Source: Acidobacteriota bacterium (lineage in GTDB: Bacteria > Acidobacteriota > Vicinamibacteria > Vicinamibacterales > UBA823). From it: a DNA stretch of 13,619 nt. The position numbers and the translations under genes are program-made. Positions within the stretch are counted from its first letter, which is position 1. Each line of letters opens with the position of its first letter. The stretch lies in the NCBI GenBank assembly GCA_003509065.1, contig DODG01000002.1, positions 1,555-15,173 of the forward strand, read 5' to 3'. The notes under the pieces were generated by a model, which saw only the letters and a list, made by a program, of their open reading frames with translations, ran no database searches and was not told the DNA's origin. This document shows, piece after piece, positions 7,574-13,619 of this stretch.

Positions 7574-8737
7574 ATGAAAATCACGTCAGTTGAAGTGTTT
7601 GCAGTTGAAGGTTTGAATCAGCCACTATTGTTCTGTGCCATAAGGACAGACCAGGGGATCGTTGGTTATTCGGAATTCGGGGAAGGAAGGCTCGCCCATG
7701 GAATGACTGGACTTATCCGAGACCTGTCCGACCAATTGCTTGGCAAAGATCCCCGGGCGGTAGAAGCTCACTACATCCAGATGATCAGGTCAACTCGCAT
7801 GGCGTATGCTGGAGCGACCTGGCAGGCCATCGCTGGAATTGAGCTCGCTTTATGGGATATAAAAGGGAAGGCCTTAGATGTACCGGTGTACGAACTATTG
7901 GGAGGCCCTACACGAACCCATCAACAAGTTTACTGGTCCCACATGCTGACATATCAGGTTCGTTCGTACAAACAACTTGGCACCAAACCCGTCAGATCCT
8001 ATGACGACATACGAGAGGTAGTCGCACAAGCAGGTGAAATGGGTTACGACACATTTAAGACAAATATCCAGTTGCCAGGTGATCCTTTCGTGAACCTGTC
8101 CCAGGGACGCTCAGGCCCACATGATCAGACACTGACCAGAGAAATACTCAACGCTGCGGTCAAGCAAATGGAGGTGATAAGAGACGAGGTTGGTCCAGAT
8201 ATGGGAATATGTCTGGACGTTAATGAGCACTTCAAAGCTGATGGGCAAATTCGCCTCGCCCAGGCAATGGAGCCGTTCAACCTGACATGGATGGAATTAG
8301 ACAACCTCGATGCCCAAAGTGTACGAATGGTCAAGGATGCAACGTCGACGCCTATTTGTACTGGTGAGCAACGACTCGGGCCATCCAACTATCGTGATCT
8401 GTTCGAGTTGAGAGCCATGGACGTATGCAAGGTAGACGTCCAGTGGCAGGGATTGATACCAGCCAGGAGAGTCTCAAACATGGCAGAGGTTTATGACATT
8501 AACATAGCACCACACAATTTCAATGGTCACCTTTCTACATTTCAAACAATGAATCTGTGTGCTTCAGTAACGAACGTGAAGATAAGCGAGAGTGACCCCG
8601 TTCAAGTTCCTTGGCGCGATGAACTTGTGACCAATTTACCCGTTATTGATCAGGCTGTGGTCTCAATACCCACGGAACCAGGCTGGGGAACCGAACTTAA
8701 CGAAGAATCGCTAAAAAAATATGCGGCGAAAAGTTAA
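7574..8737 (+). CDS. Enolase superfamily (MR/MLE) galactonate-dehydratase-like protein, third paralog
   Basis: 387 residues, normal for the family and without the long C-terminal tails of the two left-hand paralogs. The capping domain (about 1-115) carries AGIELALWDIKGK. In the barrel the metal ligands are D215 (LDVNEHF, with N217 and H219), E241 (WMELDN) and E265 (TGEQRL). D288 and H314 (IAPHN) form the expected Asp-His dyad and K162 is on strand 2. A Gly/Pro-rich insert (about 166-186) follows that lysine. The pattern again fits acid-sugar dehydratases, but the motif details (NEHF, APHNFNG) differ clearly from the left pair, so this is a separate subgroup with probably another substrate. 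It lies 51 nt after the metallohydrolase gene on the same strand. It could act on the product of that enzyme, which is inference. AGGA lies about 10 nt before the ATG. Confidence 0.92.
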   Translation: MKITSVEVFAVEGLNQPLLFCAIRTDQGIVGYSEFGEGRLAHGMTGLIRDLSDQLLGKDPRAVEAHYIQMIRSTRMAYAGATWQAIAGIELALWDIKGKALDVPVYELLGGPTRTHQQVYWSHMLTYQVRSYKQLGTKPVRSYDDIREVVAQAGEMGYDTFKTNIQLPGDPFVNLSQGRSGPHDQTLTREILNAAVKQMEVIRDEVGPDMGICLDVNEHFKADGQIRLAQAMEPFNLTWMELDNLDAQSVRMVKDATSTPICTGEQRLGPSNYRDLFELRAMDVCKVDVQWQGLIPARRVSNMAEVYDINIAPHNFNGHLSTFQTMNLCASVTNVKISESDPVQVPWRDELVTNLPVIDQAVVSIPTEPGWGTELNEESLKKYAAKS

Positions 8738-8759
8738 GACTCCAGTGAATCCATCACTT

Positions 8760-8778
8760 TGATCCGCTGTCCGGATCA
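8760..8778. terminator. Hairpin between convergent genes, possible bidirectional terminator
   Basis: A perfect 7-bp stem, TGATCCG/CGGATCA, closes a 5-nt loop between the stops of the dehydratase-like gene (8737) and the facing SDR gene (8805). No T-run follows on either strand, so it would be an atypical terminator or only an RNA-end stabiliser. Confidence 0.35.
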
Positions 8779-8804
8779 TACGAACTACTGCAAGTGTTTG
8801 ATAA

Positions 8805-9626
8805 CTAACCATTGCCGCGGGGATTTGCGGGACGTACGGAACCAGCGCTCACACCGCCATCCATAAGAAGCTCAGCACCAGTCATGTAAGAGGAATCTTC
8901 TGAGGCTAGAAAAAGGATCCCCGCAGCGATATCTTCCGGTTCGCCCCATCGTCCCAAAGGCACACGGTCGGTACGGTACTTGCTCTGCTCAGGATCGGCA
9001 TAGAGATAATCGGTAAAGGGGGTATGTACCCACCCGGGCATGATCGTATTGACCCTGATCCCCATATCAGAAAGTTGCAAAGCCGAAGATTGAGTGAAGT
9101 TATGCATCCCTCCACGTGAAAAAGAATAGGCAGACCCATAAGACCCAGAGCCCTGTTTCGCTGCCATGGAGGCAAGGTTGATTATTGAGCCACCTCCAGA
9201 TTTTTCCATCTGTCTTGCTACTGCACGCGTACCGAGAAATACTCCCACTGTGCTTATTTCCATCGTTTTTTTCCATATAGAAGGCTCAATATCCAGAATC
9301 GATTTCGGGTCAAGAATCCCCGCTATGTTGACCAGGATGTCGATACGTCCAAAATGCTTCATCGTAGTCGAAACAGCACTATCCCATTCATCCTCGTCAG
9401 TCACGTCCAGATGAAGGTAAATTGCATCGTAGCCCTCGTTTCGCAACTGGAGGGCGGCGCTCTCGCCAACCTTGTCCTGAACATCTGTGATCACGACACC
9501 GCGTCCACCTTCCTCGAGGAATCTCCATATAGTGGCCCCGCCAAATCCCATAAGTTCACCTTTCAACGTTGATGCAGAACCGGTTAACAGAGCGACTTTT
9601 CCGGCGAATCGATTGGGGAATCTCAT
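8805..9626 (-). CDS. Short-chain dehydrogenase/reductase (SDR) with altered catalytic tetrad
   Basis: 273 residues, typical classical-SDR length. ATG at 9626 is supported by CAGGAA (9640-9635) 8 nt upstream. Seen: TG at 15-16 opening the cofactor loop, D74 in LDVTD, an NIAG motif (100-103, usually NNAG), S153, Y167 and the PGWV block (197-200). Two features are odd. First, the TGxxxGxG loop appears stretched by about seven residues (T15 to G30). Second, the residue four after Y167 is R171, where classical SDRs have catalytic lysine, and the usual tetrad asparagine is S125. SDRs move hydride between NAD(P)H and alcohols or ketones in the cytosol. The arginine may keep partial function, or the protein may bind rather than turn over its ligand. 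It converges on the plus-strand catabolic run and has its own candidate promoter, so it is probably monocistronic. Substrate unknown. Confidence 0.9.
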   Translation of the reverse strand: MRFPNRFAGKVALLTGSASTLKGELMGFGGATIWRFLEEGGRGVVITDVQDKVGESAALQLRNEGYDAIYLHLDVTDEDEWDSAVSTTMKHFGRIDILVNIAGILDPKSILDIEPSIWKKTMEISTVGVFLGTRAVARQMEKSGGGSIINLASMAAKQGSGSYGSAYSFSRGGMHNFTQSSALQLSDMGIRVNTIMPGWVHTPFTDYLYADPEQSKYRTDRVPLGRWGEPEDIAAGILFLASEDSSYMTGAELLMDGGVSAGSVRPANPRGNG

Positions 9627-9684
9627 TGTCTATTTTCCTGAAAACCTTTTTGGAACCAGCCATTTGTGTTGGTTCAACATTTGA

Positions 9685-9713
9685 AAATTAGTGAAATATT
9701 GTCGTTTTACCAA
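9685..9713 (-). promoter_or_regulatory. Candidate sigma-70-like promoter of the SDR gene
   Basis: On the minus strand TTGGTA (9713-9708) and TAATTT (9690-9685) are separated by 17 nt, about 60 nt before the SDR start codon. Both hexamers are inexact matches in an AT-rich stretch, so this is tentative. Confidence 0.35.
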
Positions 9714-9757
9714 GTTTAGTACGAAGCGTAATCTTTCAGTGGCGGTAAAAGTGCAGA

Positions 9758-10189
9758 TCACAAGCGGTGAACAGCGACAACCAGATTTGGAATCAAAAAA
9801 CCGAACACACCAATGAATACAAGCAGCTCAGCAACTACGTGTACTTTGCGATCTCGGAAAATCACAAGGCCAGGTATCAATATAAAGAGGGCCAAGAAAG
9901 TCACAATGAGAAGATAGACCGGACTCGGGACAAGAGAGAGTCGCAACGATGTGGTTTCAATGTTCGCCTGAGCGGCAAACGACATAAGTATTGCTAGAAA
10001 ATCCCAACCTATAAAAGTTACAAACGCAGTAACTGTAATCAATCTGGAAACATTGGATACAACTGCTCGTTCTTTTAGCACTGAAGGAGGATGGTGAACC
10101 AATAGAAGAGAGATATGCGTCACAAACACCATTCCCATCAACGCCCCGCCGATCATTCCAGCAATCACCGTACGCAGCGGCTCTTCCAC
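9758..10189 (-). CDS. Four-helix integral membrane protein of unknown function
   Basis: 143 residues from a GTG at 10189-10187, directly after the ispE stop codon (TAA then GTG with no gap). GGAG in the end of ispE serves as ribosome binding site about 6 nt upstream. Hydrophobic segments lie at about 7-31, 48-72, 90-111 and 117-140, separated by short charged turns (HHPPSVLKER at 32-41, FRDRK at 111-115), so four transmembrane helices are predicted by eye. There is no signal peptide cleavage motif, no cysteine and no catalytic motif that I recognise. Histidines at 25, 32-33, 117 and 141 are scattered around the helix ends. The coupling to ispE suggests co-expression with rsmA-ispE, but gives no direct clue to function. 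I do not recognise the family. Confidence 0.8.
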   Translation of the reverse strand: MEEPLRTVIAGMIGGALMGMVFVTHISLLLVHHPPSVLKERAVVSNVSRLITVTAFVTFIGWDFLAILMSFAAQANIETTSLRLSLVPSPVYLLIVTFLALFILIPGLVIFRDRKVHVVAELLVFIGVFGFLIPNLVVAVHRL

Positions 10190-11077
10190 TTAAAACTCCA
10201 GACCATGGGAGGCAGGCTCGACGAGAAACGCTTCCTCCTTGTAGGTTTGTGATAGTAATAGGTACCAAGCTGTACCGAGTTCCTTTGATGGAGGCACCGT
10301 GAAAATTGAGGGTCCGGCACCACACAATATGACTTCTTCAATGCCAATACTTGCCATCCGATCCCTAGTAAGTGCCCATCCAGGGAAAATATCTTCGGCA
10401 ATCGTCTGGAACTGATTGAAGAAAAACTCTGAAGGGCAATCACCACCAGACGCAATCCTTGCAGCCAGTTTGTGTGTGAGGTTACCTACCGTAAACATCG
10501 ATTCATCAACTCTGGAGAATGCGTATGCTGTTTTAGCCAGAGCGTTCCGGTACTTAACATGAGGCGTAACAATAAGAAAACTGGAAATCTTGGCTGGGCT
10601 GATCTGCCTCACTTCTTCGCCTCTCCCCCTTACAAGAGCCGTGCCTCCTCTGAGCAAGAACGGCACATCCGAACCGACCGAGGCAGCTATGTCTGCCAAC
10701 TCATCGACCGAAAGGCCAAGTTTCCATATCCGATTCAATCCTCTTAAGGTAGCTGCGGCATCAGATGACCCGCCACCCAATCCGGCTGATACGGGAATAC
10801 TTTTCTTAATTAAAATTTTCGCACCTGATCTGATACCTGTCCGGTTTTTCAACACACTTGCAGCTTTGGTGGCCAGGTTCATTTCAGTATCGATCTCGAG
10901 ACCATCACAATCAACGATAATCGAATCAGCTTCAGAAACGGTGACTGTATCGAACAGATTAACTGTCTGCATAACAGAAGCGAGGTCGTGGTATCCATCT
11001 CTACGTTTACCAAGAATCTCAAGGGTTAGATTAACCTTGGCGTAGGCTTTTTCAATAACACTAACTGGGTTAGTCAT
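10190..11077 (-). CDS. ispE: 4-diphosphocytidyl-2-C-methyl-D-erythritol kinase
   Basis: IspE phosphorylates CDP-ME at the 2-hydroxyl with ATP, the fourth step of the non-mevalonate (MEP) pathway to isoprenoids, in the cytosol. The 295-residue length is normal. Seen in order: AYAKVNLTLEILGKRRDGYHDL (11-32) holding K14, the GHMP-kinase ATP loop PVSAGLGGGSSDAAA (95-109), GSDVPFLLRGGTA (135-147) with catalytic D137, and the C-terminal GHMP motif LCGAGPSIF (251-259). All the key residues of the family are intact, so an active enzyme is expected and the host should make isoprenoids by the MEP route. Its start overlaps the end of rsmA by 8 nt (11070-11077), and the membrane protein starts right at its stop, so the three genes are translationally linked. 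rsmA-ispE adjacency is common in bacteria. Confidence 0.96.
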   Translation of the reverse strand: MTNPVSVIEKAYAKVNLTLEILGKRRDGYHDLASVMQTVNLFDTVTVSEADSIIVDCDGLEIDTEMNLATKAASVLKNRTGIRSGAKILIKKSIPVSAGLGGGSSDAAATLRGLNRIWKLGLSVDELADIAASVGSDVPFLLRGGTALVRGRGEEVRQISPAKISSFLIVTPHVKYRNALAKTAYAFSRVDESMFTVGNLTHKLAARIASGGDCPSEFFFNQFQTIAEDIFPGWALTRDRMASIGIEEVILCGAGPSIFTVPPSKELGTAWYLLLSQTYKEEAFLVEPASHGLEF

Positions 11078-11918
11078 CGAGTTTTCGTTTCTGAGAACGG
11101 CGAATAGAGCCGGGAATATTTGAAGGCCTTCCGCTCTTCACCCAAACGTCGTATAGAACCTGCCAATCCTCAAGAGCAAGAGTAGCTGGTCGTCTTGTCG
11201 TCTCTAGTCCCGTCTCGGACACCAGGCTCCTTGCATCATCCAGGTGGATGAAAAGCCCATCTGCAAGAGAATTATGCAATTGTTTTCGTGGACTCTTAAA
11301 TCCACCCCTGGCCAGTTTAAAAAAATCATCAGGCGACTCGAACCGCAATTTAGGCTCACTAGAAGGTGTCAATTTTAAAACCGATGAATGTACCTTCGGT
11401 GGCGGGTCAAAACATTGTGGAGGTACATCAATGACCTTCTCTGCAGATGCATAAATCTGGACGGCCAAAGAGAGAAGGCTCATGTCACCCGGCTCGGCCG
11501 CCATATCTCTGGCAACTTCTCGCTGAACCATTATCACCATGAAAGTCGGCTTATGAGTCGATTCCAGGAAGTTCCTAACGATAGGGTTGGCAGCGTAATA
11601 AGGAAGGTTTCCCACAACCTTATAGTTTCCATCTGACAACCACGTATGAGAGTCTGACCCAAAGTGACGAGCGTCGAGGTTAATTACGTTTACGTTGGTG
11701 TTGGTTTCGTATTTGAACGCCAATCGTTGGGCCATTTCGGCATCGTATTCAATAAGCAAAATTTTCCCGGACTGGCTAACAATATCGCTCGTGAGTGCGC
11801 CTCGACCCGGGCCAACCTCAACAACGGTATCACCGGATCGCAAATCAGCCGATTCTAGAATCGCTTTGACTACAGAGGTATCGGTGAGGAAATGTTGTCC
11901 CAGCGGTGGTGGGGTCAT
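11070..11918 (-). CDS. rsmA: 16S rRNA dimethyladenosine transferase (KsgA/RsmA)
   Basis: RsmA puts two methyl groups on each of two adjacent adenosines near the 3' end of 16S rRNA, using SAM, as a late check of small-subunit assembly. 282 residues is normal. Seen: GQHFL (7-11), the SAM-binding motif EVGPGRGALT (34-43), acidic E57 at the end of strand 2, D82 in LDARHF, the catalytic NLPYY (104-108) and the C-terminal FDPPPKVHSSV block (170-180) of the RNA-binding domain. The last 20 residues are strongly basic. The ATG at 11918 is the first usable start because an in-frame TGA lies about 20 nt upstream; the Shine-Dalgarno is weak. It overlaps ispE by 8 nt and starts 74 nt after the SRP RNA 3' end with no clear terminator between them, so readthrough from the RNA gene is possible. 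Confidence 0.96.
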   Translation of the reverse strand: MTPPPLGQHFLTDTSVVKAILESADLRSGDTVVEVGPGRGALTSDIVSQSGKILLIEYDAEMAQRLAFKYETNTNVNVINLDARHFGSDSHTWLSDGNYKVVGNLPYYAANPIVRNFLESTHKPTFMVIMVQREVARDMAAEPGDMSLLSLAVQIYASAEKVIDVPPQCFDPPPKVHSSVLKLTPSSEPKLRFESPDDFFKLARGGFKSPRKQLHNSLADGLFIHLDDARSLVSETGLETTRRPATLALEDWQVLYDVWVKSGRPSNIPGSIRRSQKRKLDD

Positions 11919-11992
11919 AGGCCGATCAAACCGTATTCATTACCCAAACAGACATTGGTTTTTAGTTTAGTTGGTGTTGCATTGACAAATAT

Positions 11993-12263
11993 GACCGTGC
12001 ACCCCAGTTTCGACAGACGGATATGACTTAGATGACAGAACCGACTCCAGCCCGGCGTTCCCGCGGCACCCGAGGTGTATCGCTTACCGCTGCTACCTTC
12101 CGGTCCTGACGGAGTTCACAAGGCCTCGCCGCGCGGGACCAAGCTGTCAACGTCTAATTACTGCCTCCAGCGGCCATACAAGAACTGCCTCAACAGGGGA
12201 TTTCAGCCTCGCTATAGCGGATTGCGAGTACAGGGCACCGCTAACGCCCCACCTAGCACGACC
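11993..12263 (-). ncRNA. ffs: Signal recognition particle RNA, bacterial large type
   Basis: About 271 nt, transcribed leftward. The 5' end GGTCGTGC (12263-12256) pairs with the 3' end GCACGGTC (12000-11993) over 8 bp including two G-U pairs, which sets the borders. The 5' third has the Alu-domain sequence known from Bacillus-type SRP RNA: GTGCTAGGTGGGG, then TAGCGGTGCCCTGTACTCG and AATCCGCTATAGCGAGG. The S-domain apical hairpin is at about 12115-12082 and contains GTCAGGACCGGAAGGTAGC with the GGAA tetraloop (12101-12098) that binds Ffh. With Ffh the RNA targets nascent membrane and secreted proteins to the translocon. Large-type RNA with an Alu domain is known from Firmicutes and some other phyla and is not the 4.5S form of Proteobacteria. 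It accounts for most of the 428-bp stretch without protein genes between rsmA and galU. Confidence 0.95.
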
Positions 12264-12346
12264 GTTTCCATCGTACTACTCAGTCTTCCAATAGTCGCTG
12301 ACATCGAATACTAATAAAGACACTATATTCCCGATAGAATCCTTAA
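12264..12346. promoter_or_regulatory. Divergent promoter region between SRP RNA and galU-like gene
   Basis: The 83-bp spacer must drive both sides. On the minus strand TAGTAC (12278-12273) sits 9 nt before the RNA 5' end and could be its -10, without a clear -35. On the plus strand TATATT (12324-12329) would start transcription about 10 nt before the galU ATG, which lacks a Shine-Dalgarno; a near-leaderless mRNA is possible. Confidence 0.3.
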
Positions 12347-13213
12347 ATGCAAAAAAATCCTCCCGTAACAAAGGCCGTTATCCCTGTGGGCGGATTGGGT
12401 ATCCGGTTTCTACCGGTGACTCGAACCGTCCCTAAACCGTTACTGCCAATTTTGAATGTCCCGGTAATTGAATATGCAGTACGTGAAGCTGCGGCTGCAG
12501 GCATCACTGATATAGCGATCGTCATGTCACATGGTATGGAACCAGTGGCTGATTACTTTCACAGGCAACCCAAACTTGAGGCACAGCTCAAGCAAAGGGG
12601 TGAGGACGGAGTGCTCGCCGCCCATATAGAACTAGCATCTCTGGCAAATGTAATCACGATATTCCAAGACGAGCCAAAAGGACCAGGCCACGCAATTCTG
12701 CAAGCCCAGGAATTTTGTGATGGTGAACCATTCGTCACAATTTTCCCTGATGACGTCATAATCAACAGGCCTTCTGCAACAGAACAGTTGATTAAGGTCT
12801 ACAAAAAACACGGCGGGTCAGTGATCGGTGTAAACGAAGCTAAAAAAGAGGTTATACCGACTAAAGGGATCATAGGAGGCAAACCAGTCAGCGACGGCGT
12901 CCACACTGTAGAAACTCTTGTTGAAAAACCTGCTGTAGAAGATGCGCCCAGCAATTTGGCGATTGTGGCACGCTACATTCTTGATAATAGAGTCTTTGAT
13001 CATCTAACAATGGAAGTGCCTGGAGCTAACAATGAAATACAGATCACTGACGCCATTGCCGCCCTTATTGGCATTTCACCAGTTCATGCAGTGACTTTGA
13101 TCGGGTTCCATGCGGACACTGGTAATCCAGGCGGGATGCTCGAAGCAGCTATCTATTTGGCGAAGCAAGATCCCACGCTATCAGATGTCGTGAATAAGGC
13201 ATTAGGAAAGTAG
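12347..13213 (+). CDS. galU: UTP-glucose-1-phosphate uridylyltransferase (GalU-like nucleotidyltransferase)
   Basis: GalU makes UDP-glucose from UTP and glucose 1-phosphate, feeding cell-envelope glycan and glycolipid synthesis. 288 residues is normal. Seen: nucleotide-binding loop GGLGIRFLP (15-23) followed by PK (K30), EPKGPGHAI (109-117), metal-binding FPDDVI (133-138), LVEKP (191-195, K194), NEIQITDAI (229-237) and HADTGNP (255-261). The first loop reads PVGGLGIR where typical GalU has PAAGLGTR, and the end HADTGN differs from the usual YDxGxK, so it is a divergent member. Related sugar-nucleotide enzymes (glucose-1-phosphate thymidylyltransferase type) are the alternative, but NEIQITDAI and length favour GalU. 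The ATG at 12347 has no Shine-Dalgarno. It diverges from the SRP RNA gene and ends 19 nt from the stop of the facing transporter gene. Confidence 0.88.
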   Translation: MQKNPPVTKAVIPVGGLGIRFLPVTRTVPKPLLPILNVPVIEYAVREAAAAGITDIAIVMSHGMEPVADYFHRQPKLEAQLKQRGEDGVLAAHIELASLANVITIFQDEPKGPGHAILQAQEFCDGEPFVTIFPDDVIINRPSATEQLIKVYKKHGGSVIGVNEAKKEVIPTKGIIGGKPVSDGVHTVETLVEKPAVEDAPSNLAIVARYILDNRVFDHLTMEVPGANNEIQITDAIAALIGISPVHAVTLIGFHADTGNPGGMLEAAIYLAKQDPTLSDVVNKALGK

Positions 13214-13232
13214 AAGTCACCAGTGCGATAAA

Positions 13233-13619
13233 TCAGGCTTTGCGTAATTCTTTTGAACCGGACAGAGCTATGATAGCCGCCAGAATAACCGAAAGGCCTG
13301 CCACAGCAAGAGCCCACTGCACGCCGGCATTCTCCGCTACAGCTCCAAGCCCCAGATGCCCTACCCAACCAAACCCAATAGCAAACACCCATGCACCTAC
13401 AGCGCGTCCCCTCATATCGTCAGGAACATTTAGCTGCAGAAGCGTCCATTGCATCGCATCAAACGCTGCAGCCGAGGCACCCACTCCCAGGATCAATACC
13501 AAGGCAACAGCATATGAACCTGATGCAGAGAATGTAGATACAAAAATACCGTAAGACACTGCAATAGCTATTAATAAAAGGCCTTTCTTGGCGAAATTTC
13601 CAAGGGCCATAAGGAACAC
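13233..13619 (-). CDS. Major facilitator superfamily transporter, C-terminal part
   Basis: 129 codons of an open frame that enters from the right edge and stops with TGA at 13235-13233; the true start lies outside the window. Four hydrophobic segments follow one another, split by a short loop with VPDDMRGRAVGAW. That loop resembles the P-x-x-x-RGR motif near the penultimate helices of drug- and siderophore-exporter-like MFS proteins (EntS-type, MFS_3). The protein ends in a short charged tail, SGSKELRKA. It should therefore be the last four or so of twelve helices of an inner-membrane carrier. Direction and substrate cannot be read from this part. It converges on the galU-like gene with 19 bp between the stops, and no clear hairpin terminator is seen there. 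Confidence 0.8.
   Translation of the reverse strand: MFLMALGNFAKKGLLLIAIAVSYGIFVSTFSASGSYAVALVLILGVGASAAAFDAMQWTLLQLNVPDDMRGRAVGAWVFAIGFGWVGHLGLGAVAENAGVQWALAVAGLSVILAAIIALSGSKELRKA

Noticed and set aside
10590..11045. Plus-strand open frame of 151 codons opposite ispE
   Set aside because: It is a shadow frame of ispE, whose GHMP-kinase motifs are complete.
11919..11992. Terminator between the SRP RNA and rsmA
   Set aside because: I looked for a hairpin with a T-run on the minus strand and found none convincing.
12075..12314. Plus-strand open frame of 79 codons in the rsmA-galU spacer
   Set aside because: It runs across the conserved SRP RNA on the opposite strand and its composition follows RNA stems, not a protein.
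1..13619. Mobile element, CRISPR array or phage defence system
   Set aside because: No direct-repeat array, terminal inverted repeats, transposase, integrase or defence-type domain is visible; all the long frames are metabolic, housekeeping or membrane proteins.

Overview
This window looks like a chromosomal piece of a free-living bacterium with moderate GC. The best guess is a marine Chloroflexota of the SAR202/Dehalococcoidia type. That guess rests on three divergent enolase-superfamily (MR/MLE) paralogs within 8.1 kb, their company of SDR, MDR and CehA/McbA-type enzymes, and a large-type (Alu-containing) SRP RNA. It is an inference from gene content; no rRNA or marker tree is available here. 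No transposon, phage gene, CRISPR array or tRNA was seen.

Left part (1-3198, minus strand): an apparent operon reads leftward. It has two tandem acid-sugar-dehydratase-like enolase-superfamily genes joined by a 4-nt ATGA overlap, then a ketopantoate-reductase-family gene cut by the left edge. A 150-bp divergent promoter region (3199-3348) separates it from a plus-strand run (3349-8737). That run holds a short Zn-type alcohol dehydrogenase (TTG start), a peroxiredoxin, a probable terminator, an 851-residue CehA/McbA-like metallohydrolase and a third enolase-superfamily enzyme. A minus-strand SDR (8805-9626) converges on this run. Together these genes resemble a catabolic island for sugar acids or other oxidised carboxylates: dehydratases would make 2-keto-3-deoxy acids, dehydrogenases and reductases would act on alcohols and ketones, and a PHP-type hydrolase would cleave an ester or similar bond. 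No substrate can be read from the sequence.

Right part (9758-12263, minus strand): a housekeeping block consists of the SRP RNA gene (about 271 nt), rsmA (16S rRNA dimethyltransferase), ispE (MEP-pathway isoprenoid kinase) and a four-helix membrane protein of unknown function, the last three tightly coupled. galU-like nucleotidyltransferase (12347-13213, plus) diverges from the SRP RNA and converges on the C-terminal part of an MFS transporter that runs off the right edge.

The points most worth a second look are the tandem dehydratase-like pair with its reductase partner, an SDR whose catalytic tetrad reads S-S-Y-R instead of N-S-Y-K and whose cofactor loop carries an insertion, the large cytosolic-looking CehA/McbA-like protein with a His-rich tail, and the SRP RNA, which protein-only annotation would miss.
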